64,000 bases of DNA from Verrucomicrobiaceae bacterium (lineage in GTDB: Bacteria > Verrucomicrobiota > Verrucomicrobiia > Verrucomicrobiales > Verrucomicrobiaceae): NCBI GenBank assembly GCA_016795465.1, contig JAEUHK010000051.1, positions 62,001-126,000 of the forward strand, in the 5' to 3' direction. The position numbers and the translations under genes are program-made. Positions 1-8,494 of the stretch are shown here, one piece after another. The notes beneath the pieces were generated by a model, which worked only from the letters and a program-made list of their open reading frames with translations, was not told the DNA's origin and searched no databases. Each line of letters opens with the position of its first letter. Positions within the stretch are counted from its first letter, which is position 1.

Positions 1-1297
1 CGGCGTGGCCGTTCGCGGCGAGCTTCGTCGTCGCCGCGGGATCATGCAGGAGTTGATCGACGGATTGTGCGAGCTCTTCAAAGCCCTGCACCTGCCTGGC
101 GCCCTCGCTTCGCAGCAGCAAATCGACGAGCGGCGTGAAGTTTTCCATGTGCGGCCCGAACAACACGGCCTTGCCGGCAAAGACAGCCTCGGCGGGATTT
201 TGACCACCTTCAGCGAGGAAGCTTTTTCCAATGACCACGAGCGTGGCGAGGTGCTGCCAGGCGGCAAGCTCACCCGTGCTGTCGATGAGCAAACAGGGCG
301 TGGCATCCACTTTCGTGGCCGCATCGGTGCGGCGGGCTGGTTGCAACCCAAGCTCACAAAGCTGCGTGAGGATTTCCGCGGCACGCTCGACATGACGCGG
401 CACCAGCAGCAAGGCGAGACGCGGATGCGTGGCATGCAAACGCTGAAACACACGTGCGAGCTCCACCTCCTCGCCATCGTGCGTGCTCGCGGCGAGCAGC
501 ACGGGCTGGTCATTCGCGATGCCGCGTTCGTTCAAGACGGCACGCAGGCTCTCGATGCGCTGCGCAGGCACCTCGGAGCCTTCGGGATCGTATTTGACGC
601 TGCCGGTGAGATGAATGCGGGCCGCGTCGAGTCCGAAGGACTGCCAGCGGGCCACATCATCCGTCTCCTGCACGAGAATCTGGCGCAGCATGCCATACAC
701 GGGCTTCACGAGCACCCGCAGCTTGCGCAGGCGTCGGGCACTGCGCGGAGAGAGGCGGGCATTCACGAGCGAGGCAGGAATGTTTCGACGTGTGCATGCG
801 GCGACGAGGTTCGGCCACACCTCGGCTTCGACGAGCACAAGCTGCACCGGCTGAATGAGATCAAGCATGCGACCGGGCACGCCAGGAAGATCGACGGGGC
901 TGTAAATGGCCACGACGCGGCCTGCGTGCTGCTTTTCGCATTCTTTGGCCAAGGCAAGACCAGTGGGCGTGGTGGTCGTGAGCACGACGGCGGTATCCGG
1001 CGAGGCGATCAGGAGGCTTTTAATGAGCTTTCGCGCCACATTTACCTCGCCCACGCTCACGGCGTGCATCCACATGCGGCCACGCGGCAGTGCGGCGATG
1101 GCGGCACGCGTCTCCGGCGAATGAAAACCGAGGCGCTGGGCAAGATCACGCCAGCGACCGCCGCGGCGGCGCATTTTCACGAAGGCACCCGGCAGCATGC
1201 AGACGAGGCCAAAGGGCAAAAGCAGGTTGTAGAGAAGAAGGACGAGCGGGCGCAAGCGATCAGGAGTCAGAGTGTGATGAGGCCGCGGGCTGTTCAC
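1..1297 (-). CDS. waaA: 3-deoxy-D-manno-octulosonic acid (Kdo) transferase, 3' end cut by the window edge
   Basis: Inner-membrane glycosyltransferase that moves Kdo from CMP-Kdo onto lipid A precursor, the first step of LPS core assembly. The minus-strand frame is open from about 1297 to the left edge. An N-terminal hydrophobic anchor (LVLLLYNLLLPFG) is followed by WMHAVSVGEVNVARKLI, LTTTTPTGLALAK, LVEAEVWPNLV, NARLSPRSARR and, in the C-terminal half, IGKSFLAEGGQNPAEA and FGPHMENF, all hallmarks of the WaaA family. Start is uncertain: a GTG at 1297 overlaps rsmD by 38 bases, and a TTG at 1255 lies just after the rsmD stop. About 430 residues are visible, so nearly the whole protein is present. 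It lies in line with rsmD and is probably co-transcribed. Confidence 0.93.
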   Translation of the reverse strand, partial: MNSPRPHHTLTPDRLRPLVLLLYNLLLPFGLVCMLPGAFVKMRRRGGRWRDLAQRLGFHSPETRAAIAALPRGRMWMHAVSVGEVNVARKLIKSLLIASPDTAVVLTTTTPTGLALAKECEKQHAGRVVAIYSPVDLPGVPGRMLDLIQPVQLVLVEAEVWPNLVAACTRRNIPASLVNARLSPRSARRLRKLRVLVKPVYGMLRQILVQETDDVARWQSFGLDAARIHLTGSVKYDPEGSEVPAQRIESLRAVLNERGIANDQPVLLAASTHDGEEVELARVFQRLHATHPRLALLLVPRHVERAAEILTQLCELGLQPARRTDAATKVDATPCLLIDSTGELAAWQHLATLVVIGKSFLAEGGQNPAEAVFAGKAVLFGPHMENFTPLVDLLLRSEGARQVQGFEELAQSVDQLLHDPAATTKLAANGHA

Positions 1298-1856
1298 GCC
1301 GCTGCAACAGGATGATGCGGGTGGAGCCGTAGGCGCGGTCGGTGAGCAGTTCCCAGATGGCGGGATCAAAAACGGGCGGTCGCGGCGTGGCAAGCGATTC
1401 GAGCAGGAGATGGCCGCCGGGCTTCACGAGGTCTGGCAAGGCCTCGCTGGCCAAAAGAGCGGCCGTGAGGTCTTTGTCGTCCGGTTTGTGAGCATACGGC
1501 GGATCGGCAAAGACGAGGTCAAAGGTCTCTTTGCCACTGCGGAGCTGCTCGAGGGTGCGGAAGACATCGCCACAACGCACCACAGCGGCGGCGAGCCTCG
1601 TTTTGGCGATGTTTCGGCGAATGACATCACTGGCGCGACGGTCCTGCTCGATGAGCAAGGCGGACGCGGCACCTCGGCTGATGCATTCGAGCCCAAAGGC
1701 TCCCGAACCGGCGAACAAATCGAGCACACGGGCGTCCGGCACCACCTCCGCGAGCATCGAAAACACCGCCTGCCGCACGCGGTCCTGCGTGGGACGCGTG
1801 ACGGATTTGGGAACTTCGAGCGGGATGCCTCCCGCGCTGCCGGAGATGAGTCGCAT
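1260..1856 (-). CDS. rsmD: 16S rRNA (guanine966-N2)-methyltransferase
   Basis: SAM-dependent methylation of G966 of 16S rRNA. The 198-residue product starts at the ATG giving MRLISGSAGG, the typical family start; an in-frame ATG 54 bases upstream would add a non-conserved leader reaching the sulfatase stop. SAM motif I is VLDLFAGSGAFGLE and the catalytic motif IV is FADPPY, both characteristic of RsmD. It follows the sulfatase at 1907 by about 50 bases and its end overlaps the probable waaA start, so these three genes may share a transcript. Confidence 0.93.
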   Translation of the reverse strand: MRLISGSAGGIPLEVPKSVTRPTQDRVRQAVFSMLAEVVPDARVLDLFAGSGAFGLECISRGAASALLIEQDRRASDVIRRNIAKTRLAAAVVRCGDVFRTLEQLRSGKETFDLVFADPPYAHKPDDKDLTAALLASEALPDLVKPGGHLLLESLATPRPPVFDPAIWELLTDRAYGSTRIILLQRREQPAASSHSDS

Positions 1857-1906
1857 GAGTGGGCTCGTCCCATATTCGTGTTCGCCTGTTTTGCGAACAA
1901 AACAGC

Positions 1907-3223
1907 TCAATCATCCGCCACCGCGTCTTTGTCGGCCCGAGCATAGGCTTCGAGGGCTTTTCGCAGTTCGGCGACCTTTTCGGGGTGTTGGGACGCGAGG
2001 TCGGTTTGCTCGTTCGGGTCGTTCGCGATGTCGAAGAGTTCGAATTTGTCCTTCGGCTGGAGCACGAGCTTCCAATCGCCGACGCGGAAGGAGCGTGATT
2101 TGAAGCCGGGAGCCACCGTGTAGATCGGATGCGATGCCGGAGCGGCACCTTCGGCGAACTGCGGCCACAGATTGGTGCCGTCCCACTTCAAATCGCGATC
2201 CGGCTTGAAGCCCGCGAGAGCGCAAAACGTGGGCATCCAGTCCACGATCTGCACGGGAGCAGTGTGCGTGCCCGGCTTGAGCTTCGCAGGCCAGTTCACG
2301 ATGCATGGCACGCGGGTGCCGCCTTCGTAAACAGTGCCCTTTTCGTTGCGGAGAGGCTTGTTGTTACCTGGAAGTGATCCGGCGGGATAGTCATCGGCAG
2401 GATAGCTTTGACCGTTGTTCTCCGCGGTGCTGCCGCCGTTGTCACTGGTGAAGACGATGAGCGTCTCGCCACGCTTGCCGGTCTTCTCCAGCATGGCCAC
2501 GATGCGGCCCACGCTGTCATCGAGGTGCATGATGCAGGCCGCGTAATGCCGCGCGACCTCGCCCGTGATGCCCGCGGGCACTTTGGCGAGCCATTCGGCA
2601 GGCTCTTTGACCGGCAGGTGCACAGCGGTGAAGGGCACATAAAGGAAGAACGGCTTCTCCCCGCGTTGCGAGAGCCAGTCGCAGGCCTCCTTCGTGATCA
2701 AATCGGTGACGTGCCCGCTCTCGGTGAGCAGTTTCTCATTGCGATGCCATGTCTGCTGAAACTCGCCCTTCTTGTATTGATGATCGTAAGGCCCCACACC
2801 GCCCGCGAGCGAGCCGTAGCTGTGATCGAAGCCGAAGTGATTCGGCCCCCACTCGGGCCGTGAGCCGAGGTGCCACTTGCCGGTGAGGCAGGTGTCGTAG
2901 CCCACGCTTTTCAGCGCCCGCGGCAGCGTGACGGTGTCCCAGCGCAGGGCACGCTGATTCTGCGGCGTGGTCACATTGAAGCGGCTCCAGCAGCGGCCGG
3001 TCATCAAACCAGTGCGCGTGGGGCTGCAAACGGGTGCCACATAGTGCTGCGTGAGTTCGATGCCTTCTTTCGCCAGTTGGTCGAGATGCGGTGTGGGAGC
3101 GGAGCCGCCGTGAAAGGCGACATCCGCCCAGCCGAGGTCATCGGCGATGATGAAGACGACATTCGGCGCGGCGTTTGCCAGCGACGCGAAGGCAAAAAGA
3201 GCGGCGAGAAGGCGGTGCATCAT
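1907..3223 (-). CDS. Secreted formylglycine-dependent arylsulfatase
   Basis: Type I sulfatase of 438 residues (alkaline phosphatase superfamily). A Sec signal peptide (MMHRLLAALFAFASLANAA) is followed by the metal-binding NVVFIIADDLGWAD. The formylglycine motif C-S-P-T-R begins at Cys66 and is followed by TGLMTGR. GKWHLG and the C-terminal metal site FTSDNGG are also present. Cys66 would need conversion to formylglycine by a maturase that is not in this window. The start overlaps the stop of the upstream phosphodiesterase by ATGA, so the two are translationally coupled. Substrate cannot be told from sequence; in this phylum such enzymes usually desulfate algal or mucin polysaccharides. Confidence 0.93.
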   Translation of the reverse strand: MMHRLLAALFAFASLANAAPNVVFIIADDLGWADVAFHGGSAPTPHLDQLAKEGIELTQHYVAPVCSPTRTGLMTGRCWSRFNVTTPQNQRALRWDTVTLPRALKSVGYDTCLTGKWHLGSRPEWGPNHFGFDHSYGSLAGGVGPYDHQYKKGEFQQTWHRNEKLLTESGHVTDLITKEACDWLSQRGEKPFFLYVPFTAVHLPVKEPAEWLAKVPAGITGEVARHYAACIMHLDDSVGRIVAMLEKTGKRGETLIVFTSDNGGSTAENNGQSYPADDYPAGSLPGNNKPLRNEKGTVYEGGTRVPCIVNWPAKLKPGTHTAPVQIVDWMPTFCALAGFKPDRDLKWDGTNLWPQFAEGAAPASHPIYTVAPGFKSRSFRVGDWKLVLQPKDKFELFDIANDPNEQTDLASQHPEKVAELRKALEAYARADKDAVADD

Positions 3224-4125
3224 TCAAAAGCGGTGGCGACAGGCTTGCCATCGAACTCGGCCGGCAGCGGCACATCGAGCAGCCAGAGGGCGGTGGCGGC
3301 CGTGTCGTAGGTGGTGACCGGATCGGTGATCTTGAAGCCCTTCTTCACGCCTTTGCCCCAGGCCACCCAGGGGATGAGCATGTCATCAGGGATGACCTCA
3401 CCGTGTGTCTTGTCATGGCCGCCGTGGTCCGCGCTGATGAGGATGACGCTCGTGTCGGCGATGCCAGCCTCTTTGATGCTGTTGATGAGCTGGCCGAGGG
3501 CTTGATCAGAGACCTTGAAGGCTTCTTTTTGCTGCGGGGAACCCCAGCCATCCTTGTGACCGGCGGTGTCCGGATCAGCGAAATGGATGAAGGTGAGGCG
3601 TGGCTTGGTTTCCTTGATCCAAGCCGCGGCATTCTTGGCCTCCATCTGCGCGGGCTTTTTGTCCGCCTCAATCTCAGCGGAGCCTGCGACGGGCGCATTG
3701 GTCTGCGGGCCGCCGAAGTCGAAGATGGTGAGCGAGTCCTTCTGCCACAGGTGGCGGAACTTCTGCTTGCACACAAACATGCCGGTGATGGCCTGCGGTT
3801 CCTTCGCACGCAGCAGCGAGAAGGCCGTTGGCACCTTCACCGGGCCGCGAATGGGCGTGTAGGCATTCCACAGCACCTCGTGCTTCTTCGGGTCCACTCC
3901 CGTAAGCATGGAGGTGTGCGAGGGCAGCGTCTTCGGCGGGATGATCGTGCTGGCCTGCCAGGTCACGGCACCCTCGGCGGCGAGTTTTTTGAGCACCGGC
4001 ATCTCGCTTTCCGCGATGACCGCGGGCTTGCCGCCATCGATACTGACGACAAACACATGCTCGGCACGAGGCGCGGCGAAAACGAGGGACGGAATGAGAA
4101 GGGCGAGGGCGAGTTTTTGAAGCAT
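3220..4125 (-). CDS. Secreted type I phosphodiesterase/nucleotide pyrophosphatase-like phosphatase
   Basis: 301-residue member of the PF01663 branch of the alkaline phosphatase superfamily. A signal peptide (MLQKLALALLIPSLVFA) precedes the metal site SIDGGKP. PSHTSMLTGVDP carries the probable nucleophile, and FADPDTAGHKDGWG and SADHGGHDKTHG supply the remaining metal ligands. The frame stays open upstream to 5100, but that stretch is the shadow of the acyltransferase gene on the other strand, so ATG 4125 next to the signal peptide is the start. ATGA overlap with the downstream sulfatase suggests the two act together on a sulfated or phosphorylated substrate (inference). Confidence 0.88.
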   Translation of the reverse strand: MLQKLALALLIPSLVFAAPRAEHVFVVSIDGGKPAVIAESEMPVLKKLAAEGAVTWQASTIIPPKTLPSHTSMLTGVDPKKHEVLWNAYTPIRGPVKVPTAFSLLRAKEPQAITGMFVCKQKFRHLWQKDSLTIFDFGGPQTNAPVAGSAEIEADKKPAQMEAKNAAAWIKETKPRLTFIHFADPDTAGHKDGWGSPQQKEAFKVSDQALGQLINSIKEAGIADTSVILISADHGGHDKTHGEVIPDDMLIPWVAWGKGVKKGFKITDPVTTYDTAATALWLLDVPLPAEFDGKPVATAFE

Positions 4126-4209
4126 GGTCAGGCAGGGAGAACGTGCAGGAGAAGGGTGATCTCGCATCAACGGTTGCGTCGTGGAGGGCATCGCGCCATA
4201 AAGAGCTTC

Positions 4210-6177
4210 ATGGGCCGTGCGCAGAGATCTCCCCGCTTGCTGACACGCACCGGGCAGTGGCTGATTTATGCGCTGTTCCGGTGTGTGGAATCCGTGCTCG
4301 CGATGCTGCCGATGGTCGTCGTTTGGTATCTCGGCCGCCTGCTGGGCACGCTGATCTATCCGCTGGCCGGCCGCTACCGCCGCCTCGTGCATCACAACCT
4401 TCGCATCGCCTTTGAAGGCGAGAAAAACGAGGCCGAACGCCGCGCGATTGCCCGTGCGCACTTCAAGAGCCTCTTCGCGAATTTCTTCTGCGGGCTGAAG
4501 ATGCCGCTGATGGATGAGAAGAGCCTTTTGAAGCATCTCACCTGCGAGGGTATCGAAGAGCTGGAGGCCTCCATCAAGCGTGACAAGCGCCCGCTGGTGA
4601 ACCTCGTGATGCACGCGAGCTGCTGGGAGGTGCTCACGCAGATTCCCTCCGCGTATGTGCGCGGTCACAAGCCTGGTGCCATCTACCAGGCCATCCGCAA
4701 TCCCTTCCTGAACGACCTCGTGCTGCGCCGCCGCCAAAAGCTCGGTTATGTGCTCTTTGATCGCTCGAAGGGCTTCAGCGAGCCGATGAAATTCATCCGC
4801 GCCGGCGGCCAGGTGGGCGTGCTGGTGGACCAGCATGCGGGCGACCACGGCGTGTGGTGTCCTTTCTTTGGCCGGCTGTCCTCGACGACGACCATCGCGG
4901 CTCTCATGGCCATGCGCACGAATGCAGCGGTGGTCCCGATGATGGTCTATGACAATGGTCCGGCGCAGTGGCGGCTCGTCGCGGCTCCGGAAGTGAAGTC
5001 GCCCGAGGCCGAGATGACTGCCGAAGGCCTGACGAACGCGATCAACGCGGCCGTGGAGCAATTGATCCGTCGCCAGCCGGAGAGCTGGTTCTGGGTTCAC
5101 AACCGCTGGAAGACACCGAAACCGAGCTTCCTGCTGTCAAACTACCGCCGCGGCATCGCGCTGCCGGAGGGCATGGAGCCTTCACAATTGAAGCCGTTTG
5201 AGCTTTTGATCCGCAGCCCGAACTGGCTCGGCGATGCCTGCATGGCCTTCCCGATGGTGCGAGCGATCAAAAAAGGTCGCCCCGACCTCAAGATCACGAT
5301 TTTCGGCGAGAAGAAGCTCGAAGAGCTTTGGCTCGCGATGCCCGAGGTGAGCCGGTACATTGCCAAAACGCCGAAGGAAGGTCCTTTCGCCGTCGCGAAG
5401 AAGATCAAGGCCAGCGGCATCGCTTTCGACGCGGCGGTGCTTTGCACGAATTCGACACGCAGCACGCTTGAGTTGTGGCTCGCGGGCATTCCACGGCTCG
5501 TGGGCTTCCGCGGCTCGCTGCGCTCGAAGATGCTGAACCAGATCATCAAAGAGCCGAAGAAGAAGACCGACGAGATCGAGCATCACGCACGCCGCTACAT
5601 GCGCCTGGCCGCGGGCATCGGCGCGGATGTGGAGCAACCCGGCCTGTGGGATGCTCCTGCGGCGGAGCTTCCAAACGATGGCATCGTCCGCATCGGCGTG
5701 TGTGCTGGTGCCGAGTATGGTCCAGCGAAACGCTGGCCGCTGGAACGCTTTGCCGAGGTGGTGAACACGATCTCATCGAAGCACGCGGCCGTTCATTGGC
5801 AGCTTTTCGGTGCTCCCGGCGAGAAGGAGATGGGCGAAAAGCTCTCGTCGATGCTGCAAGCACCTCACGAGAATCTCGTCGGCAAGACTCGTCTCACCGA
5901 ACTCATCGCCAAACTGCGCGGCCTCAAGCTGCTGCTCACGAATGACACCGGCACGATGCACCTCGCCGCGGCTCTCGGTGTGCCCACGGTCAGCATTTTT
6001 GGCTCCACCTGCCCCATCGCCACCGGCCCGCTCGGTGACCGCCATATCGTGATCCGCCATCAGCAGCCCTGCGCCCCGTGCTTTGAGCGTGAATGCCCTC
6101 TCGGCCATTACGACTGCATGACCAAAGTGACGCCCGCCGAGGTGGCGGAGGCCGTGGAGAAGGCTGCGGGGCTTTGA
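4210..6177 (+). CDS. Fusion protein: lipid A (LpxL/HtrB-type) acyltransferase plus ADP-heptose:LPS heptosyltransferase (WaaF-type)
   Basis: 655-residue protein joining two LPS enzymes normally encoded separately. Residues 1-315 are a lysophospholipid acyltransferase: an N-terminal membrane segment, NLVMHASCWEVL with the HX4E catalytic motif at His135, LVDQHAG and WFWVHNRWK. After a short linker, residues 330-655 are a GT9 heptosyltransferase: FELLIRSPNWLGDACMAFP, GAEYGPAKRWPLERF, LLTNDTGTMHLAAALG and a Cys-rich tail (CAPCFERECPLGHYDC). Start is ATG 4210; longer readings enter the antisense of the phosphodiesterase. It is transcribed divergently from the phosphodiesterase-sulfatase pair and ends at a repeat island. 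There is no frameshift at the junction, so the fusion appears intact. Confidence 0.93.
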   Translation: MGRAQRSPRLLTRTGQWLIYALFRCVESVLAMLPMVVVWYLGRLLGTLIYPLAGRYRRLVHHNLRIAFEGEKNEAERRAIARAHFKSLFANFFCGLKMPLMDEKSLLKHLTCEGIEELEASIKRDKRPLVNLVMHASCWEVLTQIPSAYVRGHKPGAIYQAIRNPFLNDLVLRRRQKLGYVLFDRSKGFSEPMKFIRAGGQVGVLVDQHAGDHGVWCPFFGRLSSTTTIAALMAMRTNAAVVPMMVYDNGPAQWRLVAAPEVKSPEAEMTAEGLTNAINAAVEQLIRRQPESWFWVHNRWKTPKPSFLLSNYRRGIALPEGMEPSQLKPFELLIRSPNWLGDACMAFPMVRAIKKGRPDLKITIFGEKKLEELWLAMPEVSRYIAKTPKEGPFAVAKKIKASGIAFDAAVLCTNSTRSTLELWLAGIPRLVGFRGSLRSKMLNQIIKEPKKKTDEIEHHARRYMRLAAGIGADVEQPGLWDAPAAELPNDGIVRIGVCAGAEYGPAKRWPLERFAEVVNTISSKHAAVHWQLFGAPGEKEMGEKLSSMLQAPHENLVGKTRLTELIAKLRGLKLLLTNDTGTMHLAAALGVPTVSIFGSTCPIATGPLGDRHIVIRHQQPCAPCFERECPLGHYDCMTKVTPAEVAEAVEKAAGL

Positions 6178-6190
6178 GACATTCTGATCC

Positions 6191-6247
6191 GTGATGCGTG
6201 CTGCGTGAGCCTGCTTTGACGCTCTTCACAGATTCACGCATCACCCC
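6191..6247. repeat. Heptamer-word island between convergent genes, with 10-bp inverted repeat
   Basis: Left side reads in 7-base words GTGATGC, GTGCTGC, GTGAGCC; right side contains GATTCAC then GCATCAC. GTGATGCGTG at 6191-6200 is a perfect reverse complement of CACGCATCAC at 6235-6244. The island fills the gap between two converging genes and could act as a bidirectional 3' hairpin, though no T tract follows. The same words recur at 19193. Confidence 0.7.
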
Positions 6248-6253
6248 GCACCG

Positions 6254-6994
6254 TTACTTCTTCTTCGCGGGCTCGGCGTTCCAGACTTTGATGTCGTCGA
6301 AGTAGCCGTTTTTGCCTGCCACGCCGAGTTCGATCTTAGATTTGGTCTCGTGCGAGATGCCAGAGGACTTCAAGTAGGCGATGGCTTTGCCATCAATGGT
6401 CACGCGCATCTCATCGCCCACGGTTTCGACGACGAGGTCATACCATTTGCCGGGTTCGAAATTCGCCGGGTAGGTCACCTGGCGGCCTACGAGGAGCTTG
6501 GCCACCTCAGCTTTCTTCGAGGGATCGTTGCGCATCTCGCGGATGTCATTGCGCATGCCGCCATCACGCTCGTCGATGATGGTCACGCCATTCAGACGCA
6601 CCTGCGCACGGCAGAGATGGCCGTAATGAGCGCCGGTGTATTTGCGGTCGTCGAACTCGACATCGATCATCGTGGCACCGTCGAAACGGATCTTGCACTC
6701 GACCACGCTGTCCTTCGTGGGGATTTCGAGACCGTGAACGGCGGCGTGAGCCTTCACGACATTTCCTTTGGCATCGGTGGTGTCCTTGTCGCGTGTCTGC
6801 GTGCCCTTCAGCACACCGTTTTCGACGGCGAAGGTAGGCACGACCTTGTGCCAGACCTTGGCGGGCTCACCTCCCTGGAAGTCATCGGAGAAGAGCAGCT
6901 CTTTTTTGACCGCGATGGACTTCGAAGGCACCCGCGGCAGATCCGCGGCGGAGGCGATGGAGACGGCGAGGAGGGAGAGAAGGAGCGGACGCAT
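6254..6994 (-). CDS. Secreted DUF1080-like (concanavalin-fold) protein
   Basis: 246 residues with a clear Sec signal peptide (MRPLLLSLLAVSIASAAD). The body resembles DUF1080/3-keto-disaccharide hydrolase-like lectin-fold domains: LLFSDDFQGGEPAKVWHKV near the N-terminus, then VECKIRFDGATMIDVEFDD, FEPGKWYDLVVETVGDEM and FDDIKVWNAEPAKKK at the C-terminus. Such proteins are numerous in Verrucomicrobia and Planctomycetes and are thought to bind or cleave carbohydrate, but no catalytic residues can be assigned. It lies 27 bases downstream of cysS on the same strand, so read-through is possible without a shared function. Confidence 0.8.
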   Translation of the reverse strand: MRPLLLSLLAVSIASAADLPRVPSKSIAVKKELLFSDDFQGGEPAKVWHKVVPTFAVENGVLKGTQTRDKDTTDAKGNVVKAHAAVHGLEIPTKDSVVECKIRFDGATMIDVEFDDRKYTGAHYGHLCRAQVRLNGVTIIDERDGGMRNDIREMRNDPSKKAEVAKLLVGRQVTYPANFEPGKWYDLVVETVGDEMRVTIDGKAIAYLKSSGISHETKSKIELGVAGKNGYFDDIKVWNAEPAKKK

Positions 6995-7021
6995 GGTGGT
7001 GGCGGTAGTTGGAAAAATAAA

Positions 7022-8431
7022 TCAGGCCTTGGGAACAACGGTGAAGCCTTCTTTGCTGTCTTTGATGAGCCAGCCAGCGGCTTCGAGCTGCTTGCGCAAG
7101 GCATCGGCGGCAGCCCAGTCCTTGGCCTGCTTCGCATCCCAGCGCTGCTGGGCGAGAGCTTGAATTTCCGCAGGCACATCTGCGGCGGCTTCTTCCTGCA
7201 CGGGTGGCAATACGATGCCAAGCGCACCGAGCATGAAATGCAGGCCATTGCGTGCCGCGGCGGCTTCTTCAGCGGAAATCGCGGCAGGCTTGAGCTTGTT
7301 GAGCACACCGAAGATGCCTCCGAGAGCACCGGGGACGTTGAGGTCGTTCAGCAGCGTGTCCCACGCGTCTTGGAAGGGACCGGGAGCGTTGGAGTGCTGG
7401 AGTGTTGGAGAAATGGCCGCGAGGGCTTTGTCAGCCTTGGCGAGCTTTTGCAGAGCCTGGCGGGCGGAGTCGAGGCTGTGGAAGGTGAAATTCAGCGGTG
7501 CCCTGTAGTGGCCGGAGATGAGCACATAGCGCACTTCGGCAGGCGTGTAGCCGCGCTGCTGGAGATCGGCGAGCGTGTAGAGATTGCCGAGGCTTTTGCT
7601 CATCTTGCCGCCATCGACCATGAGATGGGCCACATGCATCCAGTGATGCGCAAACTGGCCGTGCGTGCTGCAGCAGCTCTGCGCGATCTCGTTCTCATGA
7701 TGCGGGAAGATGAGGTCCACGCCGCCGCTGTGCAGGTCGAAGTCCTCGCCGAGGTATTCGAGAATCATCGCGCTGCATTCGAGATGCCAGCCGGGCCGGC
7801 CTTCACCCCACGGGCTGGGCCAGTAGTTCGTGCCGTCCTCGGGCTTGCGGGCCTTCCACAGGGCGAAATCGGTGAGCGAGTCCTTCGAATACTCATCGCT
7901 GTCCGTGGCGCTGGCGGCCTCGGAGGCACCGAGACGCAGTTCGCGGTCTTCGAGGTGGCTGAGGCGACCGTAGTCCTTGAAGGACGACACGCGGAAATAC
8001 ACGCTGCCATCGGCCGCGGCATACGCGTGACCTTTGGCGACGAGTTTTTCGATCATCGCGATCTGATGCGGGATGTGCGCGACGGCGCTGGGCTCGACCT
8101 GCGGCGGCAGGAGGTTCAGCGAAGCGCAATCGGCGTGGAATTTCTCGGTCCAGCCGCGGGTGAAGTCGGTGAGGCTCTGACCGGCCTTTTGCGAGTCGCG
8201 GATCGTTTTGTCATCCACGTCGGTGATGTTGCGCACATGCAGCGTCGCCGTGCCGGAGGCCTCGACCACGCGGCGCATGACGTCCTGAGCCACAAAGGTG
8301 CGGAAATTGCCGATGTGCGCCGGGCCATAGACCGTGGGGCCGCAGCAGTAAAAGCGCAGTGTCTTGCCATCGAGCGGCTTCACCTCGCGGTCGGTGCGGG
8401 ACAGGGTGTCGTGGAGTTTCAGGGCGGGCAT
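7022..8431 (-). CDS. cysS: Cysteinyl-tRNA synthetase
   Basis: Class I aminoacyl-tRNA synthetase of 469 residues that charges tRNA-Cys. It has the zinc-ligand start [10 protein letters not shown], the HIGH-type signature [10 protein letters not shown], zinc ligands in HLECSAM and HHENE, and the KMSKS loop [10 protein letters not shown]. Length is normal. Oddity: in the helical C-terminal part the stretch [14 protein letters not shown] is encoded by four in-register copies of an 8-base word (7383-7414) that also occurs in an intergenic island at 22231, so a repeat has entered this essential gene without breaking its frame. It lies between a beta-lactamase-like gene and the DUF1080-like gene. 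Confidence 0.96.
   Translation of the reverse strand: MPALKLHDTLSRTDREVKPLDGKTLRFYCCGPTVYGPAHIGNFRTFVAQDVMRRVVEASGTATLHVRNITDVDDKTIRDSQKAGQSLTDFTRGWTEKFHADCASLNLLPPQVEPSAVAHIPHQIAMIEKLVAKGHAYAAADGSVYFRVSSFKDYGRLSHLEDRELRLGASEAASATDSDEYSKDSLTDFALWKARKPEDGTNYWPSPWGEGRPGWHLECSAMILEYLGEDFDLHSGGVDLIFPHHENEIAQSCCSTHGQFAHHWMHVAHLMVDGGKMSKSLGNLYTLADLQQRGYTPAEVRYVLISGHYRAPLNFTFHSLDSARQALQKLAKADKALAAISPTLQHSNAPGPFQDAWDTLLNDLNVPGALGGIFGVLNKLKPAAISAEEAAAARNGLHFMLGALGIVLPPVQEEAAADVPAEIQALAQQRWDAKQAKDWAAADALRKQLEAAGWLIKDSKEGFTVVPKA
7383..7414. repeat. Octamer-word island inside cysS
   Basis: Four consecutive 8-base words on the plus strand: GGAGCGTT, GGAGTGCT, then GGAGTGTT and GGAGAAAT. Being antisense to cysS, they encode part of a low-complexity loop. 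The word GGAGT(G) with 8-base spacing is shared with 22223-22284. Confidence 0.75.
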
Positions 8432-8446
8432 GAGGGCGGGGAAAGT

Positions 8447-8481
8447 GAATGACGAATACGGAATGTCGAATGCGGAATGCC
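8447..8481. repeat. Heptamer-word island upstream of cysS
   Basis: Five exact-length 7-base words with no gaps: GAATGAC, GAATACG, then GAATGTC, GAATGCG, and GAATGCC. All share GAAT; the last three positions vary. It fills most of the 63-base gap between the serine hydrolase stop and the cysS start. Confidence 0.85.
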
Positions 8482-8494
8482 TCTGAAAGGCTCC

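Noticed and set aside
5..1315. 436-residue plus-strand open frame at the left edge
   Set aside because: Antisense of waaA and the end of rsmD. The minus strand carries clear family motifs, while the plus-strand translation is Arg/His-rich and matches nothing.
3175..4209. 345-residue N-terminal extension of the acyltransferase-heptosyltransferase frame
   Set aside because: It lies wholly antisense to the phosphodiesterase gene and has no family similarity; the acyltransferase starts at ATG 4210.
6350..8452. 700-residue plus-strand open frame
   Set aside because: Antisense of the DUF1080-like gene and cysS; an effect of high GC and codon bias.
8447..8481. Heptamer islands considered as CRISPR arrays
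   Set aside because: Units are 7-9 bases with no spacers, unlike CRISPR repeats of 20 or more bases with unique spacers, and no cas genes are present.
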